Source: Clostridia bacterium (GTDB lineage Bacteria; Bacillota; Clostridia; TANB77; CAG-465). From it: a stretch of DNA of 64,000 nucleotides. How positions within the stretch are numbered: the stretch's first letter is position 1; each line of letters begins with the position of its first letter. Positions 1-8,448 of the stretch are shown piece by piece. The stretch spans positions 1 to 64,000 of the forward strand of contig JAFWCU010000034.1 of NCBI GenBank assembly GCA_017534305.1, in the 5' to 3' direction. Position numbers and translations under genes: made by a program. The notes under the pieces are model-generated. The model had not been told where the DNA came from. It saw only the letters and a list, made by a program, of their open reading frames with translations, and made no database searches.

Positions 1-19
1 GATCATAATCCTTTCCTAT

Positions 20-58
20 AGTAAGAGATGAAAAGAGTTTTTTCTCTCTTACTTTTTT
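20..58 (+). terminator. Terminator of a gene left of the window
   Basis: A 9-bp perfect stem (AGTAAGAGA at 20-28 with TCTCTTACT at 45-53) is followed by a T run on the plus strand. There is no T run in the opposite direction, so it ends a rightward transcript that enters from outside the window. Confidence 0.75.
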
Positions 59-151
59 ATATATATAATATATTTCATATATTATATATAGGTTATTTTT
101 GATTTTATGTAAAATTATATATAGTAATTCACTTATTTGTATATGTTTTTG

Positions 152-180
152 TTGACAAATTGTTTCTGCGGTGTTATAAT
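152..180 (+). promoter_or_regulatory. Consensus sigma-A promoter of the ncRNA
   Basis: TTGACA (152-157), a 17-bp spacer and TATAAT (175-180) form a perfect consensus promoter. Transcription is expected to start near 187. The only convincing product downstream is the structured RNA described next, since the rightward frames here lack ribosome-binding sites. Confidence 0.85.
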
Positions 181-186
181 ACCTAT

Positions 187-522
187 GAAAATTTGATTTG
201 CACAAAGCAATAAATGATTATTTAAGCCGGTAAAATATTATTTAAATAAATATATTAAAAGATGTACTCCTTAGGTTCACCCCAAAGGATACAACAACTA
301 TAGTTTAATGATATATGTAAAACAATAATTCTTTAAATCTCGGACGCGGGATATTTTATAAAGGTTTATGCCACCCTTTATAATCTGGAGAAAGATTATT
401 GATATATCACTGAACTATTTAATATATAGGCTTGAAAACAAATCATGTTTTCATGTGAGGTATGATAAAATTCATACTTCTTCCTACAAAAAAACAAGAG
501 TCATTGTACCCTTGTTTTTTTC
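187..522 (+). ncRNA. Structured non-coding RNA of unknown family, about 335 nt
   Basis: The stretch lies between a perfect promoter and a terminator and has no credible coding frame. Local hairpins visible by eye are TTGC/GCAA (198-210), TCCTTAGG/CCAAAGGA with one mismatch (268-289), ATCTCG/CGGGAT (337-352), TATAAAGG/CCTTTATA (357-382), ATAATCT/AGATTAT (380-399, overlapping and so competing with the previous stem), TGAAAACA/TGTTTTCA (433-453) and a 9-bp stem at 457-480. I could not match it to RNase P, tmRNA or SRP RNA, because their signature sequences are absent. A 6S-like or other regulatory RNA is possible. The 82-residue frame at 368-616 overlaps it and looks spurious. Confidence 0.65.
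490..519. terminator. Bidirectional terminator between ncRNA and Nudix gene
   Basis: Stem AAACAAG (492-498) pairs with CTTGTTT (511-517). It is flanked by an A run on the left and a T run on the right, so it can end both the rightward ncRNA and the leftward Nudix gene. Confidence 0.75.
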
Positions 523-538
523 GTGCCAATTTTTTATA

Positions 539-943
539 TTATTTTACTTTACTTATATAGTCATTATATGCTTTTTTATACAGTTCTTTAGCATTATCAT
601 AAGTTATTATATCTAGTGCCTCTTTATATGAAAACCATCCGATATTTGCTATTTCTGCGTCTTGTTTTTCTAGTTTTTCTGATTTATTTTTGGCTAAGAA
701 GAATACTACAGTTTTCTCAACATTTTCTTTTGGTGAGTAATGAGATTCATATCTATATTCTTCTATTATATGTATATCTATATTTGTTTCTTCTTTAACT
801 TCTCTTATTGCAGTTTGTGTTTCTGTTTCTCCTGCTTCCATATGGCCTTTTGGGAAGTCCCAATGTCCTGCGTTGTGTTTTACTATTAATACTTTATCTT
901 CATTATTAAAAATAACTGCTCCACATGATTTTTCTTTTGTCAT
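539..943 (-). CDS. Nudix hydrolase, Ap4A-hydrolase-like
   Basis: This 134-residue cytoplasmic protein has a Nudix box at residues 33-55: G33, E39, R47, E48, E51 and E52 are in place, and Asn54 stands where the consensus has Gly. The CGAVIF start and the WDFPKGHMEAGE stretch resemble bis(5'-nucleosyl)-tetraphosphatases (NUDT2 type), which cleave Ap4A and related dinucleotides and may also act on capped RNA. A metal ion bound by the box glutamates is required in this family. The AGGAGG site at 950-955 supports the ATG at 943. It is a single-gene unit, convergent with the ncRNA. The exact substrate is an inference. Confidence 0.88.
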   Translation of the reverse strand: MTKEKSCGAVIFNNEDKVLIVKHNAGHWDFPKGHMEAGETETQTAIREVKEETNIDIHIIEEYRYESHYSPKENVEKTVVFFLAKNKSEKLEKQDAEIANIGWFSYKEALDIITYDNAKELYKKAYNDYISKVK

Positions 944-1064
944 TTTATACCTCCTAATATGTATTATAATATATTTAATATAACATAAACAAACGTTCTT
1001 TGTATTAGAACATCTTTATATTTGTGCATTTATCTTAGATGATTATATCAAAAGAAAATAAAAA

Positions 1065-1091
1065 AATAAAGAGGATAATTGCCTCTTTATT
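1065..1091 (-). terminator. Terminator of DHH gene (AAAGAGG family)
   Basis: Stem AATAAAGAGG (1065-1074) pairs with CCTCTTTATT (1082-1091), with a run of U at the 3' side on the minus strand. It belongs to the recurrent hairpin family found after ten units in this window, and it is the second of two terminators in tandem. Confidence 0.8.
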
Positions 1092-1115
1092 GTATATTTT
1101 ATTTATTAGTAATCT

Positions 1116-1151
1116 TAAAAAGAAATCACCTGGGTGAGCCAAATGATTTCT
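1116..1151 (-). terminator. First terminator of DHH gene
   Basis: AGAAATCA (1121-1128) pairs with TGATTTCT (1144-1151), an inner GG/CC pairing tightens the loop, and five Us follow on the minus strand. It lies directly after the DHH stop codon and 30 bp before the second hairpin. Confidence 0.75.
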
Positions 1152-1153
1152 AT

Positions 1154-2068
1154 TTATAACACAATTTTTAGAACTTCATCAATATTGTCTTCATTAATGT
1201 AGCATCCTCCAGCTCCAAAATGACCTTTTCCGCCAAGTTTTTCAGCTATTGGACGTACATTAACATCTGTTTTGATGTTTCTAATAGATATTGAACTATT
1301 ATCTAATGAGATTAGTATTACAACATCTATATTTTTTGTGTTATTCTTTCTTAAGCATTGAGCTACTTCATTTCTAAATGCATATGAAATGTAGGCAATG
1401 CCAGCTTTATGTCCACATATGTTTTTGTAATCCATATTACCTATATAGGACATAACAGTTTGTTGTATTAACTCCTTTCTTAATTTTATTGATTCTCTTT
1501 CAAATTTATTAAGTAAGAAGTGCTTACTATTCCTTTTTAGCTTTTTTGTCATTACATCAATATACTTATCTGGACCATATATTTCGTAAAGTAGTGAAAG
1601 GTCTCTTGGTGTTTGGTTTTGACCGTTAAGTTCCCACTGCCCAATATCATATATGCGTGTTGCTTCACAGAATGTATCTAAAGCATGATTGGGTTTAAGC
1701 ATATTATTTGATGTTAAGTATTCGTAAAGCAATGTTGTAGAGCAACATAACTTACCATCTTTGCTTATGACAATGTTTGCAAATGGATAACTATTTAAAT
1801 GTGTTACTGATTCATTATGATCAAATATAACCAATTTGTCTTTAATTGATGTTTTATTTATAAAACTTGAACATTTATCATTTAAATGTAAATCTGTTAT
1901 AAATATCTTATCATATTTATCTAGATTACCTTCTAAATATTCTTTCATAACAATTTGGTTAATATTGTAATCTTCACACAATATATAGTCTACATCTTTG
2001 CAAGCTAATTTTAAAAGTACAACGCCACCCATACCGTCAATATCATTTTTATGCGATATTATTAGCAT
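1154..2068 (-). CDS. DHH/DHHA1-family phosphoesterase, NrnB/oligoRNase-like
   Basis: The protein has 304 residues. The N-terminal SHKNDIDGMG stretch supplies the first metal-binding Asp residues, TDLHL the second motif and FDHNE the DHH-equivalent motif (DHN here). The C-terminal GGKGHFGAGG matches the DHHA1 substrate-binding loop. The family hydrolyses short oligonucleotides, nucleoside bisphosphates or cyclic dinucleotides; NrnB-type nano-RNases are the closest in layout. There is no membrane or sensory domain, unlike GdpP. A Shine-Dalgarno AAAGGT precedes the ATG. It lies 22 bp downstream of the 35-residue ORF and probably shares its promoter. The precise substrate is not determinable from sequence. 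Confidence 0.8.
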   Translation of the reverse strand: MLIISHKNDIDGMGGVVLLKLACKDVDYILCEDYNINQIVMKEYLEGNLDKYDKIFITDLHLNDKCSSFINKTSIKDKLVIFDHNESVTHLNSYPFANIVISKDGKLCCSTTLLYEYLTSNNMLKPNHALDTFCEATRIYDIGQWELNGQNQTPRDLSLLYEIYGPDKYIDVMTKKLKRNSKHFLLNKFERESIKLRKELIQQTVMSYIGNMDYKNICGHKAGIAYISYAFRNEVAQCLRKNNTKNIDVVILISLDNSSISIRNIKTDVNVRPIAEKLGGKGHFGAGGCYINEDNIDEVLKIVL

Positions 2069-2090
2069 AGATTTACCTTTCTTTTTAACC

Positions 2091-2198
2091 TTACCGATAT
2101 TGTAGTAAATTTACAATTGATGTAAATTGCCTCCTTGTAGTTATACAAGATATAAGCATCAGAAGTGCCAATACCACGATAGGTATACTCATATCCAT
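2091..2198 (-). CDS. Small hydrophobic membrane peptide (35 residues)
   Basis: This short frame has a strong GGAGGAG ribosome-binding site 7-9 nt before ATG 2198 and a perfect promoter 55 bp further up. The product starts MDMSIPIVVLALLMLISC, which is one hydrophobic segment, followed by a basic, polar tail (TTRRQF...). It ends 22 bp before the DHH phosphoesterase. Size and shape resemble type I toxin peptides or small membrane regulators, but I recognise no family and see no obvious antisense RNA promoter. It may instead act as a leader peptide for the DHH gene. Translation is well supported; function is unknown. Confidence 0.6.
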   Translation of the reverse strand: MDMSIPIVVLALLMLISCITTRRQFTSIVNLLQYR

Positions 2199-2254
2199 TG
2201 TTTTTCTCCTCCTTTATTAAAACTTAGATTGAAATTATATGTCTGGACGTCTTG

Positions 2255-2283
2255 ATTATACCACCGTATCATATTTATGTCAA
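2255..2283 (-). promoter_or_regulatory. Consensus promoter for the 35-residue ORF and DHH gene
   Basis: On the minus strand TTGACA (2278-2283), 17 bp and TATAAT (2255-2260) are a perfect match, with TGG just before the -10, giving an extended -10. Confidence 0.85.
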
Positions 2284-2364
2284 GAAAAGGTTCTTTTATT
2301 TCTTTATTTTAGTAAATCTTGAAATTGTTTTATGATTTTTGATTTTATCTAATACTAAAAAAAT

Positions 2365-2384
2365 AAAGAGGCGTTTGCCTCTTT
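2365..2384 (-). terminator. Terminator (AAAGAGG family) after cohesin-dockerin gene
   Basis: AAAGAGGC (2365-2372) pairs with GCCTCTTT (2377-2384). Flanking AATACTA/AGTATT bases can lengthen the stem, and U residues follow on the minus strand. Confidence 0.8.
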
Positions 2385-2394
2385 AGTATTTTGT

Positions 2395-2991
2395 TTATTT
2401 TCTTGTTTTATACTGCTCTAATATTAATGATGCATCATTTGCGTCAACTATTCCATTATTATCTAAATCACATATAGCTATTTGTTCTCTTGTTGCATTT
2501 TCCAATCTATATATTTCTAAAACTAGTGATGCGTCATTTGCATCTACCACTCCGTTTTTATCTGCATCTCCTTTTTTTATTCCTGATCCTATAGTTATAT
2601 CTTTTGATACATTTACATCTCCTATATAATCCATATTTTGATTTGCACTTGTTAATCCTTTTACTGATATTGCTACAGTTGCTAACCCATCAGTTTTTGC
2701 TTTGAATTTATATGTTTTAGATGTGATTCCTCTTGATTCTGGAGAGTTATCCCACCATACACCTTCTTCTGTTGGATCTCCAGATACATATTCTAATAGA
2801 TTTGTATCATAGTTTACTTTTATTGAATCATATGCTCCGACATTTGTTCCAAAGTTTAATGTTATAGTTACACTATTCCCCACCGCTACTTTAGAAGGAG
2901 ATGTCACACTAATTGCATATATATTACTTATATTTATTAATAACGAGATAATAAAAATGCATACTGCTACTTTTATTCCTTTATTATTCAT
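2395..2991 (-). CDS. Secreted mini-adaptor: cohesin-like domain plus dockerin
   Basis: The protein has 198 residues. Residues 1-26 are a signal peptide ending near IYA. Residues ~28-133 look like a single cohesin fold: the VGNSVTITLNF start, VNYDTNLLEYVSG in the middle and the GLATVAISVKGL strand follow the usual order of cohesin beta strands. The last ~60 residues are a type I dockerin with loops DADKNGVVDAND and DLDNNGIVDAND. A protein with both halves of the docking pair could link one dockerin protein to another cohesin. Its dockerin is one of the two most divergent here and ends KTRK rather than KTHQ, which suggests a different partner. The cohesin call is from pattern only. Confidence 0.72.
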   Translation of the reverse strand: MNNKGIKVAVCIFIISLLINISNIYAISVTSPSKVAVGNSVTITLNFGTNVGAYDSIKVNYDTNLLEYVSGDPTEEGVWWDNSPESRGITSKTYKFKAKTDGLATVAISVKGLTSANQNMDYIGDVNVSKDITIGSGIKKGDADKNGVVDANDASLVLEIYRLENATREQIAICDLDNNGIVDANDASLILEQYKTRK

Positions 2992-3018
2992 ATATTAATC
3001 CTCCGTCTTTACATCTTT

Positions 3019-3047
3019 ATTATATATAATAATATAGAATATTTCAA
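3019..3047 (-). promoter_or_regulatory. Promoter of the cohesin-dockerin gene
   Basis: TTGAAA (3042-3047), 17 bp and TATAAT (3019-3024) on the minus strand, 28 bp before the ATG at 2991. GGAGG lies between the two. Confidence 0.7.
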
Positions 3048-3068
3048 TATGTGGCTTAGATAAAAAAT

Positions 3069-3089
3069 AAAGAGGCCTGTGACCTCTTT
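3069..3089 (-). terminator. Terminator (AAAGAGG family) after 134-residue secreted protein gene
   Basis: AAAGAGG (3069-3075) pairs with CCTCTTT (3083-3089), followed by a U-rich stretch on the minus strand. Confidence 0.8.
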
Positions 3090-3141
3090 TATATTTTAAC
3101 AATATTCTCTTAAATATTTTAAACAATCCTAATTTATTATT

Positions 3142-3546
3142 TTATATAGTTGATACATTTGCTTCTTGTGAAGTTTCAATTATTTCTTCTATTTCTATTG
3201 TTCCTGTAATTGATGGTATAACCACTACTTCACATTTCATATTTTGTGTATCTACAATTTCTTGTTCTTCGTTTTCTATAACTTCTTCTTGACTTGTTAA
3301 TATTGCACTATCTGTATTTTGAAGTGCTAAATTTTCTTCATTTTTTGCAGTATTTGTATCTATTATGATTTCTTCAATTACTAATTCAGCTTTCATATCT
3401 GTTAAATCTATTACATTTTTATTGCTTTCAATTTCTGCTATATTAACACTAAGTGTGATTTTGTCTTGTGCTTTAACTATAGAAGTAATTAAACTAGAAA
3501 AAATGCATATTATAACTAGTACTGCTGCTATTTTAATTTTGTTCAT
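3142..3546 (-). CDS. Small secreted acidic protein of unknown function
   Basis: The 134-residue product starts with a signal peptide (residues ~1-26, cleavage after VKA). The mature part is rich in Glu, Ile, Thr and Asn, with repeated EEII/IEEI-type stretches, and has no cysteine apart from one near the C terminus. It has no dockerin although it sits between two dockerin genes and ends in the same type of terminator. AAAGGTGAT precedes the ATG. I do not recognise a family. It could be a soluble partner of the neighbouring surface proteins, but that is only inferred from position. Confidence 0.6.
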   Translation of the reverse strand: MNKIKIAAVLVIICIFSSLITSIVKAQDKITLSVNIAEIESNKNVIDLTDMKAELVIEEIIIDTNTAKNEENLALQNTDSAILTSQEEVIENEEQEIVDTQNMKCEVVVIPSITGTIEIEEIIETSQEANVSTI

Positions 3547-3706
3547 TTACTATCACCTTTATATTTTTTCTATTTTTTTTATCAACACGTGACTTCATTA
3601 TATCACAAAGTTTCCATAAATCAAGGAAAAGTTTCAATTTTATTATATTTTTATGTAGTTTTATACTTTGCTACTTGTCAATTATTTAGTTTTTATAAAA
3701 AATAAT

Positions 3707-3730
3707 AAAGAGGCAAATAGCTGCCTCTTT
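3707..3730 (-). terminator. Terminator (AAAGAGG family) after the large CAP-dockerin gene
   Basis: AAAGAGGC (3707-3714) pairs with GCCTCTTT (3723-3730), followed by U-rich sequence on the minus strand. Confidence 0.85.
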
Positions 3731-3751
3731 ACTTTATTTACATTCTATATA

Positions 3752-6700
3752 CTATTGATGTGTTTTAAAATATTCTAGTATTAATGATGCGTCATTTGCA
3801 TCAATTAGATTATTTTCATCCATGTCTCCAATTAAAACATCTTCTCTAGTTGTATTTTGTGCTTTGTATAGTTCAAGAGCAACAGATGCATCGTTGGCAT
3901 CAACTACATTGTTTCTGTCTAAATCTCCTTTTATGTATTTAGGCTTTTCAGTATATTTTACGTCAATTGTTTTTGTTGCTGTTGTATTTAATGATGTAAC
4001 TTTACCATTTTTTCCTGTATATGATGCAATTACAGTTGCTTTAATTATTACTTTACCTTGTGCTATAGGTGTAACTACACCTGTTTGAGGATTTATTGTT
4101 GCTACATTTGGATTCAAGCTTTCCCATGCAACATTTATTTCATCTGTGTGGTCTAATGGAGTTATCTTAATATCATATTTTTGATCTCCATCTCCAGTAT
4201 TAATTGTACTTGGTCCAGATATTTCTGCACTTTGAGCATGTTTTACTACTGTTACTTCTTTTGAATCTGAAGCTACTTTTCCATTATTGAATTTTGGATC
4301 AACTGTTGCTGTAACTATTACTTTTCCTGCCTTTTTACCAATTAGTTTTCCGTTTTGATCTATAGTAGCTATAGTTTCATCATTAACACTATATGTTATA
4401 TTGTCTTTAAAAGCTGGAACTTGAGGTGTAACTTGTGCTGTGCACATTATTGAGCTACCTATATTTACAACTATATTTGATGTGTTTAATGTTACCTTAA
4501 TTTTTGAAACATATACTGTTGCGGATTTTGTAATTGGAGCCATTGTATATTCGTTTTCTCCTATCATGTATTTTGGAGTGATTTTTGCACTTATTCTTGT
4601 ATTTCCAACTCCTACAGGTGTTACAATTCCTGTTATTGGATCTACTATTGCAACCTCTTCGTTAGAGCTTGACCATTCTACTTCATATGTATCTGTTGTT
4701 GGCCATCCTGAATGTTTAGGTGATACAGTTACAGTGAACTCTTCATCATCTCCAATATCATACATATTTAGTACTCCATTTACTTTTCCTGTATAAATGT
4801 GATTTAATACATATACTTGATATGAAGCTATTACATCTTTTCCACCTGTATATTCTTTATCCATAGTTGCTGTTATTGTTGCAACTCCTGGTTTTTCACC
4901 ATAAACTGAACCCGAACTTGAAACTGTAGCTATACTTGTATCACTTGAAGTATATGTTATATGGCTACTTGCTCCTGTTACAGCTGGTGTTGGAGAAGCA
5001 GTATTTTGAGTATATTCACCAACGTTTACTTCTCTAAATTCATATTTAAAGTTTAATTCTTTAACTGGTATTGTTACTGTATAATCAAATGTTGCTGTTT
5101 TAGCACTACCACCTTCAATATAATTATTTGATGTGGCTGTTATTGTAACTTTTCCTGCTTTTCCTTTAAATGTTACTAGCCCATTGTTATCTACTGATGC
5201 TATGTTTGTGTTTGATGATTTGTACTTAATTGGTGTGTAATTGTTTTGTGGAGTTCTTGTTAATGTTATTTGGTCAGTTGGGTTTTCATCATCATAAGTT
5301 ATTTCACTGCTTGATCCTGCAATTGATATGCTTTCTAATGGCTCTTGTATATATAGTGCCATATCTGAATATACTCCGGAAGGCACATTTGTTGCTCTAA
5401 GTATAGCATATCCATAATTATTTACTGCGACCGTACCATCATTGTCTTGCAATGATATTACGTCTTCGCCTTGTATTACTTCCCAGTCTGTTTCATTTCC
5501 TAAAGTATTATCTTTAGGAAGAGCTTCTGCTTTAAATTCTACTATATTTGAATTAGTTTTATTTCTTAAATCACTTAGTGATATTATTGCATAGTATGAT
5601 GTTCCATCTTCTGATTGACTATTTGTTGATGTGCTTACGTAATATGCAACTCCTAGTTTTGAAGTAATTCTTACAGATTCTACAGGATTATGTATAGATA
5701 TTTCAACTTCACCTTCATACACACCTTGTTGTGTGGTTGCTATTGCTACCAACTTATATTTATTTCCTGTAGATGAAACTCCAGTTATTTTTACAAATGC
5801 AGATTTGTTTGAATTAGCAAGTCTTACAGATATGTAGTCTTTAATCTTATCATCTGTTAAATCTAAATATACATTAGGTGATTGTTCATCTATTATTTTC
5901 CATTCTACATTTCCTGAATAATTATTTCCTATTTTTGTTACTTTAAACTCTTGTTCAGCATTGGAATCTATTGGCATTTCAACAGGTCCTGCTGGAGTAA
6001 TTGTTACTTTTCCTTTTTTAGTATAAGTATAAAGTGTTATGCTATCTGATTTACCAGATAAATCATGTGTTACTGTTATTGTTATGTTTTTTCCATCTGT
6101 ATAATTTGATGGTATTTGTATTGTACCATTTTGTTTTATTGGAGCAGTACTATCTGAAGATGTCCATGTTATTTTCTTGTTTAGCACTCCTTCATCTATT
6201 ATAGCGTCTAAGTCTATTTCTTCTCCAATTGGTGCATAATATGTTTTTGTTTTACCACTTACTGCAATTAAATCTTTTGTGTCTATTGTTATACTATTTA
6301 ATTGTGTTCCATAATTTGAAGTGTCTGCGTAATCAAAAACTGCTCTATAAGAGTAATTTGCTGTTTTATTTGTATTAGTATTTGTTAAGTTTTTAATTGT
6401 AATTTCATATACAAAACCAGGTTGTGGTACTAGAGTTTCATCTCCAAATATTACCATGTTGATTAGCTCTGATTCACCACTTATTACTCTTTTATAATAT
6501 CTATATCCGTTTCCAGTTTGTGTTGTATCCCAATTCCATGTTTCTCCTGTTTGTATACATCTTACTTCTACATTTGTATTTTCTGTAACTTTATAGTTTT
6601 GATAGAATTTTGCTGACCATCTAAAATAATTATTATCTAGTGTTTCAAGTAGTGTAACACCATTTGCTGATGGCCATGCTACCATTTCTATTCCTTGAGC

Positions 6701-8200
6701 ATTTGCTTGGTCATGTCCTATTTCCATTACACCTATGCTTTTTGCTATACCATAGCCAATATTGCTATTTGATGGTATTAGTAGTGATGTTCTGTGTCCA
6801 AGTCTAAATGGTGTTTCAGAACTATCATCCATAAATTGCTTAATATATTTCATCATTGCATATGTTGATGGTTCTAAGTTGTTTGACATTGCTATATTTT
6901 CTGCAAGAGATACTTGACCATATCCAATTGCTGTTCTATAAAAATCTGTACTTACTCCATCTGGTTTTGCTGGACTGTGTGTTATTTGTAATCCTTCTTC
7001 ATGCCATCTATAACTTTGCAATACTGCCATTGCTTGTGCTTGTGTAAATGCAGTTGCATTTGATGTTACAATTGATAATCCTTGACCAGCTCTTATGGCA
7101 TTATAATATGCTATAATTGCATTTTTCATGTTTGCTTTTAATTCACCTGCATATAGGCTTTCTGCTACATTTGATACAGGTTGATTTTTATATATGCTAC
7201 CTGAGTTTGAATTAAAGAGGCTTAATGCATTAGAATAGTATTGTCTTGCAGAATTAAGTCTTGCTTGCTCTGTTGCAGTTAATGATACACTATCCCATAT
7301 AGTAAATATATTATCTCCTACTACATATGCACTAGCACGTCCAGTGTTTATATCGTAATCAAAAACTCCATATTTAAATCTTTCTGGCATATCTCTATTA
7401 TTTAATGGTTCTGTATAATATAAATTTGCATATATTCCAGGGCTTAATAGATAGTAATTATTTGATGAAGATAAATCATTAAATTCCCATCTAGTTCCTA
7501 TTACCGTTCTATATGGTTGTTTGCCTAAACTATTTGCATAGTTTAATATATGGCTTCCATTTTGCATCATTTGCTCATTTATATAGTGTATTTCTTCATT
7601 AAACTCTATATTACATGTATATCCGTTTGCTGCACATATTGCATTATACATTGCTACTGCATGTTCACTTATACATCTTTGGTAATAAGATGGATTACTA
7701 TAATATGTAGATTTAAATAACTCTATTGTTGCATTTGCATTTCTATTTATATATTTATTCCAGTTATAATAAATACCACCTTTTACTTTTGATTCTGTTC
7801 CATTATTAAATACTAGTCCACATAGTGGCCAGTTTGCTTGATATGGATATGCTTCATCATATCCAGAATTATATACTTCATATCCAGGAGTTACTGTACC
7901 AAATGAAATGATACCATTGTCTCCTGCAAGTGTTTCTATATACAGGTAATTTGAATAATTATTATCTGTATAAAATGTATATGCATGTCCTCCAAAGCAG
8001 CTATCTGTTGTTATTTTAGGCTCGCCAAACTTTTGAATTATTTGATCTATTGTTGTTGTGTTTGTTATAGTATAATCCATTGTTGATGTATGGATTCTTA
8101 TTAGATCGGTTTGGTTTGGAAGTGCTGCGTATGCATTATGTGTCATACATAGCATTGCACATACTACTAATGATAATAAAACAATCTTTACTCTTTTCAT
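3752..8200 (-). CDS. Large secreted CAP-domain protein with BIG_2 repeats and dockerin
   Basis: I start it at the ATG at 8200, where AAGGTGA is well placed; an upstream in-frame codon adds 18 residues without a site. The product has about 1482 residues: a signal peptide (1-25, ending AYA); a CAP-associated N-terminal region with an FGGHAYTFY stretch; a CAP/SCP domain at ~360-500 with ITHSP, AENIA, GHRTSLL and IGYGIA supplying the usual His, Glu and His; about eight Ig-like BIG_2 repeats (~620-1410, with SSN/SSD...ATVD patterns); and a C-terminal dockerin. CAP proteins of bacteria are secreted and of varied role, and no enzymatic activity can be assigned. The BIG_2 stalk suggests the CAP domain is held away from the cell. 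It forms its own unit with a terminator after it. Confidence 0.88.
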   Translation of the reverse strand: MKRVKIVLLSLVVCAMLCMTHNAYAALPNQTDLIRIHTSTMDYTITNTTTIDQIIQKFGEPKITTDSCFGGHAYTFYTDNNYSNYLYIETLAGDNGIISFGTVTPGYEVYNSGYDEAYPYQANWPLCGLVFNNGTESKVKGGIYYNWNKYINRNANATIELFKSTYYSNPSYYQRCISEHAVAMYNAICAANGYTCNIEFNEEIHYINEQMMQNGSHILNYANSLGKQPYRTVIGTRWEFNDLSSSNNYYLLSPGIYANLYYTEPLNNRDMPERFKYGVFDYDINTGRASAYVVGDNIFTIWDSVSLTATEQARLNSARQYYSNALSLFNSNSGSIYKNQPVSNVAESLYAGELKANMKNAIIAYYNAIRAGQGLSIVTSNATAFTQAQAMAVLQSYRWHEEGLQITHSPAKPDGVSTDFYRTAIGYGQVSLAENIAMSNNLEPSTYAMMKYIKQFMDDSSETPFRLGHRTSLLIPSNSNIGYGIAKSIGVMEIGHDQANAQGIEMVAWPSANGVTLLETLDNNYFRWSAKFYQNYKVTENTNVEVRCIQTGETWNWDTTQTGNGYRYYKRVISGESELINMVIFGDETLVPQPGFVYEITIKNLTNTNTNKTANYSYRAVFDYADTSNYGTQLNSITIDTKDLIAVSGKTKTYYAPIGEEIDLDAIIDEGVLNKKITWTSSDSTAPIKQNGTIQIPSNYTDGKNITITVTHDLSGKSDSITLYTYTKKGKVTITPAGPVEMPIDSNAEQEFKVTKIGNNYSGNVEWKIIDEQSPNVYLDLTDDKIKDYISVRLANSNKSAFVKITGVSSTGNKYKLVAIATTQQGVYEGEVEISIHNPVESVRITSKLGVAYYVSTSTNSQSEDGTSYYAIISLSDLRNKTNSNIVEFKAEALPKDNTLGNETDWEVIQGEDVISLQDNDGTVAVNNYGYAILRATNVPSGVYSDMALYIQEPLESISIAGSSSEITYDDENPTDQITLTRTPQNNYTPIKYKSSNTNIASVDNNGLVTFKGKAGKVTITATSNNYIEGGSAKTATFDYTVTIPVKELNFKYEFREVNVGEYTQNTASPTPAVTGASSHITYTSSDTSIATVSSSGSVYGEKPGVATITATMDKEYTGGKDVIASYQVYVLNHIYTGKVNGVLNMYDIGDDEEFTVTVSPKHSGWPTTDTYEVEWSSSNEEVAIVDPITGIVTPVGVGNTRISAKITPKYMIGENEYTMAPITKSATVYVSKIKVTLNTSNIVVNIGSSIMCTAQVTPQVPAFKDNITYSVNDETIATIDQNGKLIGKKAGKVIVTATVDPKFNNGKVASDSKEVTVVKHAQSAEISGPSTINTGDGDQKYDIKITPLDHTDEINVAWESLNPNVATINPQTGVVTPIAQGKVIIKATVIASYTGKNGKVTSLNTTATKTIDVKYTEKPKYIKGDLDRNNVVDANDASVALELYKAQNTTREDVLIGDMDENNLIDANDASLILEYFKTHQ

Positions 8201-8264
8201 ATATTTCACCTTTCTTATACTAAAAATTTTATCATTATAAAATAAAATCTTCAATAAATAATTG

Positions 8265-8311
8265 CCTTATTTTGTTTATTTTTTGAATTCTAATTTAATG
8301 ACAAAATAAGG
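8265..8311. repeat. 11-bp inverted repeat upstream of the large CAP-dockerin gene
   Basis: CCTTATTTTGT (8265-8275) and ACAAAATAAGG (8301-8311) are perfect reverse complements separated by 25 bp. They lie 65-110 bp upstream of the ATG at 8200, beyond the likely promoter, and no T run follows. An operator or a cruciform-forming site is possible. Confidence 0.5.
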
Positions 8312-8400
8312 AACAATTCTGTATAAACGTGTAACTTAATTAATTATTATAAAATGTTGATTATTTGGCAAATATGAAGCAAATAGATATATAAAATAAT

Positions 8401-8424
8401 AAAGAGGCAAACTAATGCCTCTTT
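8401..8424 (-). terminator. Terminator (AAAGAGG family) after second CAP-dockerin gene
   Basis: AAAGAGGC (8401-8408) pairs with GCCTCTTT (8417-8424), with U-rich sequence after it on the minus strand. It is almost the same sequence as the hairpin at 3707-3730. Confidence 0.85.
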
Positions 8425-8448
8425 ACTTTATTTGTACTCTATATACTA

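Noticed and set aside
368-616. 82-residue rightward reading frame
   Set aside because: It lies over the structured RNA and its terminator, has no ribosome-binding site and gives an AT-driven hydrophobic, aromatic product.
974-1012. LexA box upstream of the Nudix gene
   Set aside because: The GAAC and GTTTG halves touch without the four-base spacer, so it does not fit the SOS box.
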